Shown here: in pieces, positions 9,481-23,147 of the stretch
Numbering within the stretch: position 1 is the stretch's first letter
How the letters are laid out: every line of letters begins with the position of its first letter
Assembly (NCBI GenBank): GCA_013400975.1
Contig: WBMZ01015464.1
Location: 122,328-186,327, forward strand
DNA length: 64,000 bases
Direction of reading: 5' to 3'
DNA from: Atrichornis clamosus
Taxonomy: Eukaryota; Chordata; Aves; Passeriformes; Menuridae
Notes under the pieces: generated by a model
What the model was told of the DNA's origin: nothing
Databases searched by the model: none
The model's input: only the letters and a program-made list of their open reading frames with translations
Position numbers and translations under genes: made by a program

Positions 9481-12400
9481 GCTTCAAGTGAGAGGCACCA
9501 AGATTTAAGCCTAAATTCAGATTTAAGATAAACAGCAGGAACAAACCCACTTGGCCCGACTCCTTTCTCTCCAGCAGACTTGCAATGCAGGCAAGCAGGA
9601 CCAACAATTTCTGGTTATGGTGTCTGTTCTAAAGCCATTGATCTGAACATTTTTCTACCAGCTTCAGTAAAAGAGGCAAATTTAGCTCTGTTGTTCCAGA
9701 AGACTGTGTAGATAACCCATCTGCAGGTAACTCTCTATACAGAGAGAACGTGCCCCGACAAAAAGAGTTAAAACAACCCAAGAGCTTCATGTAATATATA
9801 ATTTATCACCCAGAGTAACCATAAGAAAAGCATATTTTAAATGTGGGGTTTGACTGTGGTTAACCCTGAAATTAGGGACTTTCTTTTCTTGATTATTGCA
9901 CTCATCTTTTTGAAGTACAGCTATCCCCAAAGCCGAGCTCAACTCTGCTGCTTTAAACCCAGCTCCTAATGCCTGCTCCTCACACAGCCTTTAGCACAGA
10001 ACAGGTCCTGCGACTGTGCCTGGGCCAGCAAAGGTAACACCTGCCGTGGGAGAGGAGAGTTAAAAACATACTTTGTAAAAGGCTGCCTCCTTGTTAACCC
10101 AAGGGAGACAAACCAGGCGCTCACTCATGGTTTAGTGTCTCCCTCAGCCCCAAGAAGCAGAATAATTTACCAACATATAAACAGAGGGCTTAGGGGCAGC
10201 TGCACCACATAAACAGTCACGGCGGGGCTCTGAAGTTTCTATCAGTATATGGGATATAAAGCTGGGTGAATAACTGATTTTTCGGTTCGCTGGCAATCCT
10301 GAAAAAAGTTTTGAAAGAAAAAAAAAAAAATTCATTTGGGGTCGACTGAAACAAATGTTTCACTTTGACTCTTCAGCCCCTTGAACAAAAGTTAGCTCCG
10401 AAGATCATTCCAAATGAAAAGTTGCTTCAAAGAGGAAAATCTCAAAGCCTTTTATTTGGAAAAGGCTGAAACAAAATAGGTTTGTTTCTCTTCTCTTTAG
10501 AAGAAAAAAAAAGTGTGGCAAATGAAAACAGCTCATAAAAATGTTTTTATTTTGCCAAAATTTGCCTTTTTTGCTCAAGATTTTGCTCAGCTCCAGCACA
10601 ACCAGTTTACACATATAATAATTTAAACAGAGATACTAGTAATCCTGATGGAATACAAGGGTTTTTTTTTTTTTTAAAACCAAACAACAAACAACAACAC
10701 TGCACAAATGTCCTGAAACTGAAACCCAGCAGAAAGTAAGCTCAAAACCACTAAGCTTTTCTTGGCTCGGCAAGAGAATCTTATTAAGTCTCTGAATCAT
10801 AGAGCCACAGATTTGGGATGTTGTGAAAATTAAATTAGTCTTACTTATTATTAGCAAGGCAAGAAAGGAACCAGGAGATTAGGATGCAGCAACTGCTATT
10901 GTGAGCCAACTTTTCAGTGTGTTTCTGCTTTTCTCCTGTAAACCCACAATTAGTGGCGCTCGTGCTGCTCAGTGGTATTTTTAATCTTGGGATGCAGGTT
11001 TCTGACTTTCCACTCAGTCTAATGCGAATCCAGGATTTAATGCCATGCCACAGCGAGATTCTCATTTCGTTTCCTGCCTTGCTTCATTTGAAGCCTCTGC
11101 TTACTTGTGCTCTGTAGGTGCACCTACCCTATGGCCGCAAACGTAACGACCAGGGCAACCAGGAATTAAACCCTTGGGATGGAGAAGGAGAAAAGGCGTC
11201 CATCCATGTGCACTTCCAGAGTGTGCAAGTGGGATGGCCTCACCCCTCTCCTGTTTTGCCTTTTGTTGGGGGTTTAATATCTGAGTTTGTTGGCTTCTAG
11301 ATGGCTCTGATGCCTTGGGGGACAGAGGCTGGCAAGCTGGGACAGGAACAGTGCCCTACACGTGGAGCCAGAGATGGGATTTATCCAGATTTATCCATGC
11401 TTTCATTCAGAATACAATTGCTTCACATGCCAGGGAAGAAATGGGAGCGAGGCACCATGTTTTTCTAACTGCTGTACTTTTAAATTAAGCTGGGCTGTAG
11501 CACAGCTCGCCTTCCTAATTCACAGCCTCCAGACATCCCACCACACTCCTCAGTGGAAACAGTGGAAAGCAGAGAGCAGACATTCCAAATGTCACACCCA
11601 AGCCTGGGTTTAAAACAGCAGAGAACAAAATAAAAGTGGCTTCCATATGTCATAAAGAGACAAAGACAGGCAGTGACAGTTTGCTGGAAATTGTTTTAAC
11701 GAATCACAACTGAAAGTGGCTTTAAACCCAGAGAAATCCTTGGAAGGTAAAAAAAAAACCATCCAAAGAAGAACTTGGACCATCTCAAATTACCACTACA
11801 CTGTGAAACCATAGTCTTCCCAAGGGCAAACTCCAAAGCAATATTTAATGAGCCAATACTTCCATTTATCATGAGCTCATTTGAATACTGCAGTCCCTAC
11901 GTAATAAATCAAACCTGCCCGCAGTGTTATTATTATTGTTTGGTTTAAACAGCTCCTTTAATCCCCCAACAGCTGGATATCAGCACAGCAGGGCTCGGGC
12001 TGAGCAGCTGGGCAGCACAGCACCTCTGCTTCCTCAGGCCGTGGGGCTTCCAGCAGGTGAGGTGTGAAGGGTTGTCCTGCTTTTCCAGCCTCAGCTCTCC
12101 CGGGAAACAGTGCTCACACCAGGGAGGACCAGTCATCTCCAACCCTGCTGGGAACAGAAGGAGCTGAAAACCCTCCCAGGTGGGTGTTGCCTCTAGCCCT
12201 GCACACTCCAAGTGGAAGCCCAGGGAGTTCCAGCACTGACCAGGTAGCTCCAGGCACCACTTCTGCCCTTCAGCCAAAGACAGCAGGATCTCATCCCTTC
12301 CCCACTCCAGGTTAACACACCCCACAAAACACGCAGGCTTTGCAGAGCGGCTTCTCAGCCCGAATTAAATGGAAGAATAAGGAGGGCTGGTTCTGTGCAG

Positions 12401-15400
12401 AAGAGCGTGGGGAGCTGGAGTTCCTGCACCCAGGAGCTCTGCAGTCCTTGGCCACATCCCTGGAGGAGACGAGCTGCAGGGAGCTCCCAGTACACGCATT
12501 CCCGTCCCTTGCACTTCTGGTTTCACACCTCCTGTGGTGCACAGAGGAGCAGAGACATCCCCTTGCTCCAAATCTCCCCTCACAGCCTTTTGGAAGCAGA
12601 GCTTTTCCCTCGTCAGAGGTCTCCGACCCAAGGCAAGCACGTGCAGACTGCCAGCATGGATCAGAGCCAGCAGACTCGCTTATTTTTGGAAAACTGCAGG
12701 CCCTCAGAGTATCAGGGGCCCAACACCACCAGGAGAAGCCTATGGGAGATGGGGTGTGGTGCCACTGGTTTTCCTTCCAGCAGAGGAGAAGGAGCTGAGC
12801 AGTTCCATGAGCACCCTGGGCACAACCGCAGCACCAAAGGTGAGCAGCTCCTGCATGCACTGCATTCATGAGACACATCTGTACCAATCCAGTAGCATCC
12901 AGTACCTCTCAGATAATTCCAGCTGCAGGAAATGTCTGCCTGTATCGATCACTGTGTGTGTGTGTGTGTAATCATATACGATAATTATATAAAATCAGCT
13001 CCTAACAGCAAACTCTAGACAGGGAAAATGGTCTGGGCAGCATAAATTATACAAATGTGCAAATCCCTGTTATTTGACACTTAAGTGTTTTGCTAGGGAA
13101 TCCAGTCTTGAGTTCATCAGCCTCTTCTCTGACCAGCTCCAAAGAGGCAGCAAACAATCACACTGTGACTATAGCACCTTTCCTGACCCTGGCATTTGAG
13201 TCAGGTAAAAGACACCTCTAACTCCAGAGCTGCACTTCTGCACCTACAACAGCAACTGCAGTGGAGCCTTTTCCTTCCCCTTGTGAGTTAATTAGTTTCC
13301 CACATGAGTTTATTTTGCAGGACGAGAACAAGGCCTACCTCTGTCTAGCTTTCCTCTTTTCCAGGGGCAGCTCTGTTTTTGGGGGCTTACAGCAGCAGTG
13401 GGGGCTGCAGTGCTCTGTCAGGAGGGAAAAGCAAGCCCTGTTGAAAGTGGAGCATGAACTCCCTTGTGGTCCTGCCAGTGTTCCCTCGCCCACCTCCACC
13501 TGTTTGGGTTGCTGAGAAGAAACTAAAGCCTATTATCAGCTGGCTTCTTTGTCAGGTGTTCCTTTGATGTAAATTCAGCCACGATCAGATGTGCTGATGG
13601 CAGCAAACAGCCAAAGAGAACCGACCGTGCCCTGCACGGTGACCTGCACAGATTAGAGCCAGCGGCCGCAGACAAATCACGCAGATTAAACACGAACGAG
13701 CTGAGAAGTGTGGGGAGGAGCACCCAGGGAGACAAACATAAGCAACGCAGACAGAAAATAAGAAAACAAGGCAGACCAAGGACTGACTAGACCCTATTAA
13801 TGCATATATCAAAGTCTTCCCCCGCCTCTTGACGCTTTAGCTTTACCCCAGTGCTTCTGCTCCACTTGCTGCAGGGCAGCCGGCTGAGAGAAGGCCTTGG
13901 TGCACCTCGGCTGTATCCTGCCTGTCACACTGCTGTCACTGCAGAACCACACCAGCCTCACAGAGGGAAAACGGAACAGGCTTCCCCCACCTGCCTCCTT
14001 CTTTTATCCTTTTTTCTTTTTCAAAAACTTCTGGAGAGTCACTGACAGGACAGTTCCTTGCAATGAGAACTGTCCTGCTAATCCCAGAGTCTGCAGAGTC
14101 CCCTTGCACTTACACCCTGTAAATTCAAGGAAAGCCTTCCTGGAGCTAATGGCACTCCAGGTATCCAACTTCCAGCAGCATACCTTTTGCAAGGGCAGAG
14201 GACCAGGAGGCTTGCAAGGCCAGAAAATCCCATGCCCATATTTAAGTTGAAGCAATCCCACAGCTGTGCAGCTTCTTTTCCTGCAAATCTGTCCCTGCCT
14301 GCAGGGTTTCCTTAAAATTTGGAGAGTAGGGCTCTGCTTTTGAAGGTGTTGACATTTAATTTGGGGCAGTATAGCACACCATTGCATTACTTCATTTTTC
14401 ATGTTGCTAGTGGCAATGTCCTGCCCCTGCAAACTCTCAGATTTGAGGACCATCACTGATTTAGGGACCTCTTAGCAGTTGTGCCAGAGGGTATTAAGAC
14501 ACCTAAATTCATGCTGAAAACAATAGAGCACCTGATAAAAGTACTTTTTTTCACTGACCAACCTTCCTGCAGCTAAATGAGGCCTGATACCTTATTACAG
14601 GCAGATCTACCTTTTAAACCCCAGTTGTAGACAGCATTTTCTGGATCCATCAAGAAGTTCTCTAGCAACACCACCAGAAGAACTGTAAAATTCCTCCTGT
14701 AAACACACTAAAAATCCCCATTGCCACTGCGACCATGGCTCTTCTCACTATCACTTGCAAACCAGGGCAGCAACACTGTGTTCACACTTGTAAACACAAG
14801 AGTGGTGAATTTTCAACCCTGCTGACCAGAAGAGGCAGAGTTACATCAGGATGTCAGCAAGGCAGATTTCTGCACACCAGGCCTATTATTTGCTAATGAG
14901 GTTTCAGCTGTGATCCTCCCGACTCAAAACACACTCCAGAGATCAGAACACTCAGAAACAGGCTGGCAGCAAGTCCTGGACTCTCTCCCCTAATGCTGCT
15001 GGCACAGGCCGTGCTGCACCTCACCAGGTATCTCCCCACACCCACTCCCAATCTCACAGGAAGGTGGCTTTCACCAAGAGATGGAAATTTAAACACACAC
15101 ACACTGCCACATTTCAGTAGTGGCCTGAGACAGGTTAAGCTCCCCAGTGCCAACATGGTCCTCCAGTGCACTGCATGAATCAAACACAGGGAATAGGAGC
15201 CTGTGCCAGCTGCAATGGTCCTACAAGCTGGAAAGGACCAGACTCCCTACCTCTTCAGTCCTGGACTGGGGGAGAATTGGCTCAGGCTGCCTCCTGAATG
15301 AAAGAACAGCTTTCCTAAGGACTGAGCTCACACTGCCAGCCTGCTAAGGAGCTGCATTGATTTGAAACCTAAAGGACAGCTGTTTGTTCCTCCTTTTCCA

Positions 15401-17600
15401 CCCTGCTTCCTCCTCCCCAGCCAAAGGAGGGGGAAAGCTGCCAGAAGAGACTTCATCTAGGTGGCTAAGGATAGAGAGAAAGGGAGCGTATACCCCTTCA
15501 AAATGAAAACGGGGGGATATTGTACCCTTAGGAGCACAAAGCAGCCATACAACTGCTCCTTTTGCCATTGTCAGAGGGAGGCAGCTCAGTCCAAGAGAAA
15601 GTGGAGTAACCTGCAAGAGCCCAAACAGCTGCAAAACGCCCAGCGCCAGCTGCATGTTTGATTCTTAACTCGCTTCAGCATTAACTAAGTGACAAAAGGC
15701 TTTAGTGCCCCTAATGAAAACACAGCCCCTGCACCCAGTAAAAGAACACAGCCTTGGAAAAAAACCCTTTTTGGTAGCAGAATTCATGTGCAAACAGGTT
15801 TCAGGTCCAAGTTGCTGAGGTTGGGATAAAACGTTTGATGATATTTGGGGCTAGAGAGGGAGAGGAAAGGGAGGATCTGAAGGTGTGCAGGGGACACTTC
15901 ATGACTGCTTTTGATTTGTTTCCAAAATATCCATGTATTCTATTTGTGCTGAGGCTCCCTGTAGTTTAAAAGCCAAAATGTGATCCAAAAAGACATTATG
16001 GACCCTCAGCCAGCCTTTGCATTTTTGAAAGTGCCTGTTAGATACTTTCCACTGTGCTCTGAACTCCTGTGGAAGCTGCTCCCACATCCTTCTCCAAGAC
16101 TGTTGTGAGTAACTGAAGGGCTTTAGGGAGAGATTCAGCAAATCTTGTTGCCTTGTCTTCTGTAAACTCCTTGGACTGGTGAGCATAAAGGAGTAAAAAA
16201 AATAATCAGTCCAGCTACTCATGGAGTGTCTGCAGACAGCTGCCAGTGTTCACTTGCTCTTTGCAGGCAGTCTCCTCACACACTTCTTTCCCTCAACTGA
16301 AAAAGCTGAAAAAATCAGCTCCAACCACAGCAAAAACTACAATTCAGTCACTATCACAGTTCTGCAGACTTGAGTGACAGCCCAAGAGGACACCAGAATA
16401 GACATTAGACAGAGACAGTTCTGCCATGACCACACGTGTGTCTTCTGCACATCTCACTGTACCTCAACCTGCTCCACTGACCATACAGCTGTCCACTGGC
16501 TTTGGAAAGGCATGTTGATAAAGTTATGTGGCAGGAGCAGCAGGAGTACCCTCCTTTCCCCTGTGTCACGGTGGCCAAGACTTGTTGCTCTCTCAAGCAA
16601 TAGGGCAGACCCTTACAAGCTGTTCTTTGGGCTATTTATACCAACAGGCTGCAGCTGACAAATAGAAGTATCACTGAAATTGGCATGGGAGAAGCCAATG
16701 TGTCTGTTTCTTTTACTGCTGGAGTTGGAGTCTGTAACAGACAAACTCCCCAGAGTGGGACAAAGTGCTGTAACCATGCCACCAGAAGTGCCTGGGGTGG
16801 GATGTGCTTTCTTCCCCAAGATACAAGTCCAAAAGGTTTACCCCTGTGCAGAGCCAGGCCAGCTGTGACAGTGCAGCTCACGAGGGTGGAGCTGAATACC
16901 ACTGAGGTCTTTGGGGTTTGTACTGCAGCAAGGTTTGGGGTGCTCACTGCACCATGGCACAAGACCACAGCTCCCTGAAGCACCCTGGACAACTCCTTTT
17001 GCTAAGAGGCATCCTCCTGAGCAGCTGCAGGCCAGGCAACACAATAAGGTAGGATCCAAAGATGCTTTTCTCCCCTTGTGCAATGCCTTCTGAAGACCAG
17101 CCTCAGGCAAGACAACACGTCCTGCTATTTATAAGATTAGGGCAGCCTTGAGACCTACGCCTGTCCCCGCTGCAGTTCTGTGCTGAGGGAAACAAACACC
17201 AAGTGTTTTATCACTTAAAGAGTCATAACAATTGAGACACATTTCATTGGAAAAGTGAAAACAAAAGCACAGACAAGGCTGCTGAGCTGAACCTGCCCCT
17301 CTTGCTTTCCCTCCCTCCCCACTTAACTTCACTGCTTCAAATATGAAAGATGAGGCTCACACAATGACACCAATCCCAGCCTGTATTCCGAGCAGGTTTG
17401 CTTGCTGGACCTGGTGTCAACCATGCAAACACGCAGAACTGCCCATGCATGAGTACTGACAAACCCTAACAAGCAAGGATCAGTCACAACCGCTTCACTG
17501 CCAGCAGGGGTAGCAAATGCCACCTTGGGCACACAGTGAGGGCACAGGTGACAGCGCAGCAGAATCCCATGGGGAATACAGCCCAAGAGGGGAAACTTCA
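9480..17600. other. Intergenic region, mixed composition, no gene recognised
   Basis: Mostly AT-rich unique-looking sequence with a GC-richer stretch near 11950-12850 and short homopolymers (A run near 10318-10331, T run near 10661-10676). Short open frames occur on both strands but none has a domain, a splice structure or a poly(A) signal that would support a gene. Confidence 0.45.
12953..12969. repeat. (TG)8 microsatellite
   Basis: Uninterrupted TG dinucleotide repeat in intergenic DNA. Confidence 0.9.
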
Positions 17601-17619
17601 TTCTGATGCCTCAGATCAG

Positions 17620-17625
17620 TTTATT
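17620..17625 (-). terminator. Candidate distal poly(A) signal AATAAA
   Basis: Minus-strand AATAAA with T/G-containing sequence downstream at about 17560-17600. If used with AFTPH it would give a 3' UTR of about 5.4 kb. Confidence 0.4.
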
Positions 17626-17739
17626 GCATGCATGGGTACATATTCTAAACATACAAAACGATGCCAAAAAGATCATTAAACATATGGAAAATCATGCCAG
17701 AAGAAGCATTAAGTCTGCTTAGGCAAACATTAAAAAATA

Positions 17740-17747
17740 TGTACAAT
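17740..17747 (-). promoter_or_regulatory. Pumilio-type site TGTACATA
   Basis: Exact UGUANAUA match on the minus strand, about 120 nt upstream of the candidate distal poly(A) signal. It is relevant only if the distal 3' UTR is transcribed. Confidence 0.35.
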
Positions 17748-20700
17748 ACCTTAATTTAACTATCCTTTGAAATATTTTGTTTTCCGTAGGACAACAGTGT
17801 CTTTTAGTTCAATGAGAAGTATTATTTTGACCCTTCATATCCTAGAAGTAGTCCCAAAGTCTTATTTAAGGCACACAATATGTATCGTGTACAGCACTAG
17901 AAACCTCTCTGCCAGATGAGCAGGGTTCTGACAGAATCAGAGGAAGATTCAGAGACCCTAAACTAGAAAACCACTTTTCTTTGATGACCATGTAGTGAAT
18001 CCAGCCACAAGACAGTCAGCATTCCCCTCTGCCTTTGAGAGGTGTGTGAGACCTGTGCCAGCAGAGTCCCTGTCAGATATTGCTGACACAGAGGAGCATG
18101 GCATTTCAGAGTCAACAACATATATTACAGTTTTAAGTACAGGTTGACAAGGTGAAAACAAGAGCTCCATCAGTCTTGGACGCATCACACATGCACCTGA
18201 CCCCCAGTGTCACAGAGCCACGGCTGTGCATCAAAGAAGCAAAGCTCCTAACTGCTTAAGCTACATCCCAGAGAAATTAGCACTTCTGCACAGCCCAATC
18301 AGGCAACTCATGCTGGGCATCAAATGACAGAAATGCACAAATGACCTCGTGCAAAAAAAGCTGGCGTGGCCAGCTGCTTCCAGCCAGGACAGCATCGCAC
18401 TCCACTGTGCCTTCTCTGCAATTTCCACATAAGGCCACCCACTCCCTTCAGCTGTAGGAACCAGGGGCCCTGCAGAGAAGAGTTTCACTGCACTACACTG
18501 ATTCAGAGAATAAATCTGCACAGGGCATGAGGCAAGGATCAGGTGAAGACAGGAGGATATGTAAGCAACAACTGTCACATTGCAGACACGTGACAGGACC
18601 GAAGCTGCAGTTCCAAATCAGGGGCACAGCTTTGCTTTGGAGGATTTGATTTTACGCCTACAGTCTGGATTTATAACGTACCTCCTTATCTAAAAATAAT
18701 TTTTGAGAAAGGTCTTCTAACATCTGGACTTGTATCAATGCTACAACAGGCACTAGCAGCTGCATTTAAAGCCTGCAGTCCAGCTCTCTACCAACAATCA
18801 TTGACAGCAATAGCAGGGCTGTCGTGACACAGCTCCCACTCACCCTGTGGGTCTGACACACTTCCTCTGCAGCAGCTCAGGCACTTGGGTCTCTGAGGCT
18901 CCGTTCCAGATTTTGGAGAAAAGCAGCCAGTGGGCACAGTGTGTGCACCTGTAATCCAGCCCAGGCTTTCCCTTCTCTCCAAATGCTCCTGCTCCTCATG
19001 CTTGTATCCCACTTTCTCCACCACCTGCTCTTCCTACAGCTACCCCAGCTGCCTATACTCTCAGTCCTGCTTCACCTTCTTATTTCCTCTACTACGAGCT
19101 TCCCCTGAGCTCTTACTTTGTGTTTTTCTTCCCCTTGTTTTTAACCCTCCTACCCTTGTTTTTAGCCCTCTGAATCTGAATGTGTTGTTTCTTCCCATGT
19201 CCTTTCATGTTCCAGGCTCTGGAGGGAGCAGACCAGGTTGCTTGCTGCCTTTAGTGGCTGAGCTGTTTGGCAGAGGCCAGAGGATTAAAAACTTCTGATT
19301 TTGTAGCAGACACTCCTAGCAGGTACTATGCAATTATTAGAGGCCATATGCTTTTATAAATTATATATAAGTATATTTTGCAACTATCCTGTATTTTCAG
19401 AATGCTCTGAAATGTAGAAGATAATTATGCAGAGTTGCAGTGGCACAAAAGAGTTGCACCTAGATGCAAATGGTTAGACCAAAGGTGATTCATCTTACAT
19501 GCACTGAGCTAAGTCTCTCTCCCATCCTATGAAGGCCACCAGATATTCAGCCTAAGTGCAGCAGTCCAACAACAAAACCTTCCACATGATGATTTCATTA
19601 CTAGGCAAAATTCTGTATAACTCAATGTGATGAACAATTAACTTCAGTATACACTAATTGCATTTGAGGACACCTACACACACTATCTGCAAGCTTAACT
19701 TTGGGCATCTCAAAATGAATTTGCTGAGCTAAGGATATTCTGAGAAGGTGTCAAGTTCCAAGTGCTGTGGGCAGCCCAGCACTGCCAGCACCTGCAGCAG
19801 GTGGTGGTGCTCTGGGTAGGGCAGTGCTGAATCCCTGGTCTCAGAGTGCAGTCTTTGGGATAATACAAGCAGAGTCCAGCTCTTCTCAGCAGTCATTCAG
19901 GAGCCTGGAGCTCGCTTCACAGTGGGATCTTTGGACTTTGCTTCACAGCCGTGTGCCAACGCAGGGAATTGCATCTGAACGAAGTGTCCTCTGCTGCTTC
20001 TGCTGGGGGGCACATAAGCACCTCACTACTCAATGACACCAGTTCTCGAGTGAGAGCAATGCACACTGACACGTCTGATGGCAATGCACAGCAACACATG
20101 TGCAGAAAGTACCAATTACCCTCCTGCCCATAAACCCACCGGCAAGATTAAACTAGAGAAGGCATGTGGTGTCAATGGGAACTGCACGGAAGGACAACCC
20201 TGATGTAGCCAAATCTGTGAGACAAAACTTTCTGCATGAGAACAAAGCTGCCTGTACAAGACAGGAGCAGAGAGGCAGAGGATCCCGTCCATCCCACCAT
20301 CAACAACAAAAAAAGGAGGCTTAAACTAGGAGACAAAAAGCAGTGCTGTGTTTTAAGGCAGGCAGCATTCACCTCAAAAGGCTGAATTTGGATGTAAGCT
20401 TTATGTCTTTCAGCAGTGTGAAGGTCTGTGGCATGCTTTTTTTTTCTCCCTCGGGCAGAAAGAACATAAAAACCCCATAAACACACTCTGGTAGTACCAG
20501 GTTTCACAAAGTTTCAGATTGGTACATCAGTCACAATAGAAATCTCCTTTTCCCCCTCCCCCATCCACGGCAGGCCACCAGAACTGCACTCGGAGACTGG
20601 AAGACAAATGGGCAGCTGCCTCTGGAGGCAATTGTGAGGAGACTAAAGATCAACTTGCAGCTGGCACTTCCACCCCCACCTCTCCTTAATACTTCAGTCC

Positions 20701-21952
20701 ACTCGCTGCCAGACAAGGATCATGAGTCAGCTCCTAAACATATTCTCCTTGAAACAATAGCTATAGCTCCCTGCTGCAGCTATCCCACTGCTCCCGCTCC
20801 AAGGGACACGCCACAGGCACGGAAACAAAGGGACCAATTTTAACCTACAGCAGCCCTACACCAGAACCGAATGATATAATAAGCATGCACTAAAGAATAC
20901 TGTGCTAAACCTGGGAGATTAGAGAGCTAGTTTTGACATGTAACAGGCATGAAGTCAGTACTGTAATGAAAATCTGCAGAAACAGCAAACAGAAGTGGGT
21001 TTGGGGCTACATGGTAAAGCAGATGGCTTTTGCATAAACCTTTTCTCTACAACAGGGTGCAGTTTGATACCACATCGTTGTACGCTGCAGTACTAATTAG
21101 AGGGCAAAGGAGACAATTTAGCCTCTACAAATTAACTTTATCACAGCCATAGGAACTGCTCTCTCAATTCTGAGCAGCCACCACTCACTGAAAACTCCTG
21201 AGTTCACAAAGATGGGACCCAGCACTCATCTCTCAAGGACATTTCAAGTACTAAAAAGCTTCCTTTTGCAAGGACATTTCAGCTTACCCAGCTAATGACA
21301 TAAAACTCGAGCTTTTCTGACCCAAGTGGTGTCAGACAATAAAGAATTCAAAGAACAGATTAAAAAACACACTAGAGATTTCTCAGAACTAGATGTTAAG
21401 TGATGAACTGGTGGTGACTACTGAGCACTTATGGAGCTGTGCACAGAGTAAGGGCATGGGAGGGTTTACGTCCATGCACTGTCAAGAAATATCAGTACCC
21501 AGAACACGCCTTACCTGCACAGTCCTCTGAGATGTTGCTGACAGAGCTACAGTGCAAGCTAACAAGACAGGAGGCTTCATGTTTCCTTTTGGATTTCTAG
21601 CTAAGAAATAGGCAAAACCAGTTGTCCTTCCTCACCTCAGCACAGCTGGTATTTCTTACAGCTGAGTATTGCCAGTCTGAAGAAGTCTCTAACCCAAAAT
21701 GTCATGAGCCACAAGCCGGAAGGCAAGCTGGAGACAGAAATAAAAGACTAACTCCCAACAAGATAAAGAGACAGGATGATTGAAGGAGAGTCTGCAGGAC
21801 CCTGCCCAGGTGTGGTTTGTGGCTCTGAGTAACACAAATTAGAACGTCCTGCTGCTAATGCAATACATCAATTTTACCATCAACAGAAAGGTGACTAATG
21901 CATACATTGAGTAAAAAAAGATAGCTGTATACATATGTATCTTTTAAATTAT

Positions 21953-21958
21953 TTTATT
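21953..21958 (-). terminator. Candidate proximal AFTPH poly(A) signal AATAAA
   Basis: Minus-strand AATAAA about 1.05 kb after the stop codon, in an A/T-rich context, with a T7 run roughly 40 nt downstream. Confidence 0.5.
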
Positions 21959-22102
21959 TTGTGTAAGCTAAAAGGAAATTTACACACTTAAATCTCAAAA
22001 GACCTTGGGCATGCATATTGACCTTTTTAGAGGTTCTTCGACATAGCTCTCTTTTTTCCATAGGAATTTCCCCAGACATTTACAACCCATAGTTTTTTAC
22101 TG

Positions 22103-22110
22103 TATATACA
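22103..22110 (-). promoter_or_regulatory. Pumilio-type site TGTATATA
   Basis: UGUANAUA match on the AFTPH transcript strand inside the proximal 3' UTR. It lies in a palindromic TGTATATACA. Confidence 0.4.
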
Positions 22111-22805
22111 GCCTAAAACCATAGCAATCTATGATTATGTCATTTTACACTGTGCAAAATCAAACAGGAATAGTGGTACAACAGAACATAAAAATCTTTA
22201 ACAGGTAAATTTCATTGTAAGACATTCATATTGTTTTGGTCCTTCTTTTCCAAATCAAACTGATCAAAAGCAGACAACCTTCTAACGACCCCCCCAGAAA
22301 ATCAAGTGTTTAGACAGTAATCCATAACTGGAACAAGAAGATACTGACAACATACCTTTCCAAAGGCTATATAGTGACAGAGCCATACTATTGAAGTTCA
22401 AGAACATAAAAACTGATCAGCCAACCAATCAAACAAGGGGAGGGGATGGGGGAGAAGAAAAGGAAAAACACATCTTAAGCTTGTTAAAACACAAAAGAAA
22501 TTACTGGGTTTTAAAGAAACAATAACTGAAAAACCCACAAATGGACAACATAACCTTTTGATTTTTTTCCAGCAAGTATTTTAATATATGCAGGAAAGAA
22601 AAAGTTGCTCAATGCAATCTGAAAGTCTTAAGGGGGCACTTCACAGATTGTGAAGATTAAAGTTTTCATTATGTGTTTATAGGATTTTTTTTTAACTTTT
22701 TGAAGTTTTTTAAGAAGGACACCACCAGTGTATTTCACAAAGACATAAATGTATACAGCCCAGCACAACAAAAAGAATAGATCTTCAAAAAGATTTACCC
22801 CCAAT

Positions 22806-22813
22806 TATTTACA
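22806..22813 (-). promoter_or_regulatory. Pumilio response element TGTAAATA
   Basis: Exact UGUANAUA match on the AFTPH transcript strand, about 190 nt after the stop codon. Confidence 0.45.
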
Positions 22814-23002
22814 TTTTTCTCTAATATAAATTTAGGACTCCAGTATGTAAATAAATATACATTACTATGTATACCTTTCTAGTGCTGCTTACCAACAAAT
22901 CATCTGAACTTGATTTTCTTTTTAATTAAAGCAAGATTGCTTTTTATGACCCGCAGAGGGAAGGAAAAAAAAATCAATAGAAAACGTCCAATTCACATCA
23001 CT

Positions 23003-23147
23003 TTAGTCTACCTTTTCTTGGCAGCTTGTTGAAGGTGTTAATGTGGCTGGGAACATCAACACCTTGGCATGCATGAAAGTTAAGTCAGGAAGGCTAGAAA
23101 TCACCTTGGCAGCCTCTTCACTAAGATGTTCTTCCTTTTTAGGCTTC
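23003..23147 (-). CDS. AFTPH: AFTPH exon 10 coding part (C-terminus)
   Basis: Encodes residues 832-878 after completing a split Arg codon. It contains the conserved segment EEHLSEEAAKV, then SSLPDLTFMHAKVLMFPATL, and ends QEKVD-stop. The acceptor reads TTCTCAACAG on the minus strand. The stop TAA is at 23003-23005. The sequence GAAAAG/GTAGAC just before the stop resembles a splice donor and could in principle give an alternative C-terminus, but I see no exon that would require it. Confidence 0.92.

Larger units (their letters stand above)
17605..21934 (-). other. AFTPH: Possible distal extension of the AFTPH 3' UTR
   Basis: Read on the minus strand, the end of this stretch (about 17600-17900) is AT-rich, carries a TGTACATA Pumilio-type site and terminates in CAATAAACTG, which looks like a genuine 3' end. 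No other minus-strand gene is visible upstream of it except AFTPH, so the simplest reading is a long 3' UTR isoform reaching here. It could instead be a separate non-coding transcript. The middle part shows no coding potential. Confidence 0.35.
21935..23002 (-). other. AFTPH: AFTPH 3' UTR, proximal form
   Basis: AT-rich sequence directly after the stop codon, reaching a minus-strand AATAAA at 21953-21958 that is followed by a T-rich element. It contains Pumilio-type sites at 22806-22813 (TGTAAATA) and 22103-22110 (TGTATATA), and an AU-rich TATTTATTTA stretch near 22845-22855. The exact cleavage site cannot be fixed from sequence. Confidence 0.6.

Noticed and set aside
12340..12871. Overlapping 145-191-codon frames on both strands
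   Set aside because: Four or more overlapping frames with unrelated sequence and no domain. Their length is explained by composition.
15899..16222. 107-codon minus-strand frame with fairly protein-like composition
   Set aside because: I could not match it to reverse transcriptase or any family, and it has no flanking gene structure. A protein search would settle it; a hit to a CR1 or retroviral protein would reinstate it as a repeat relic.
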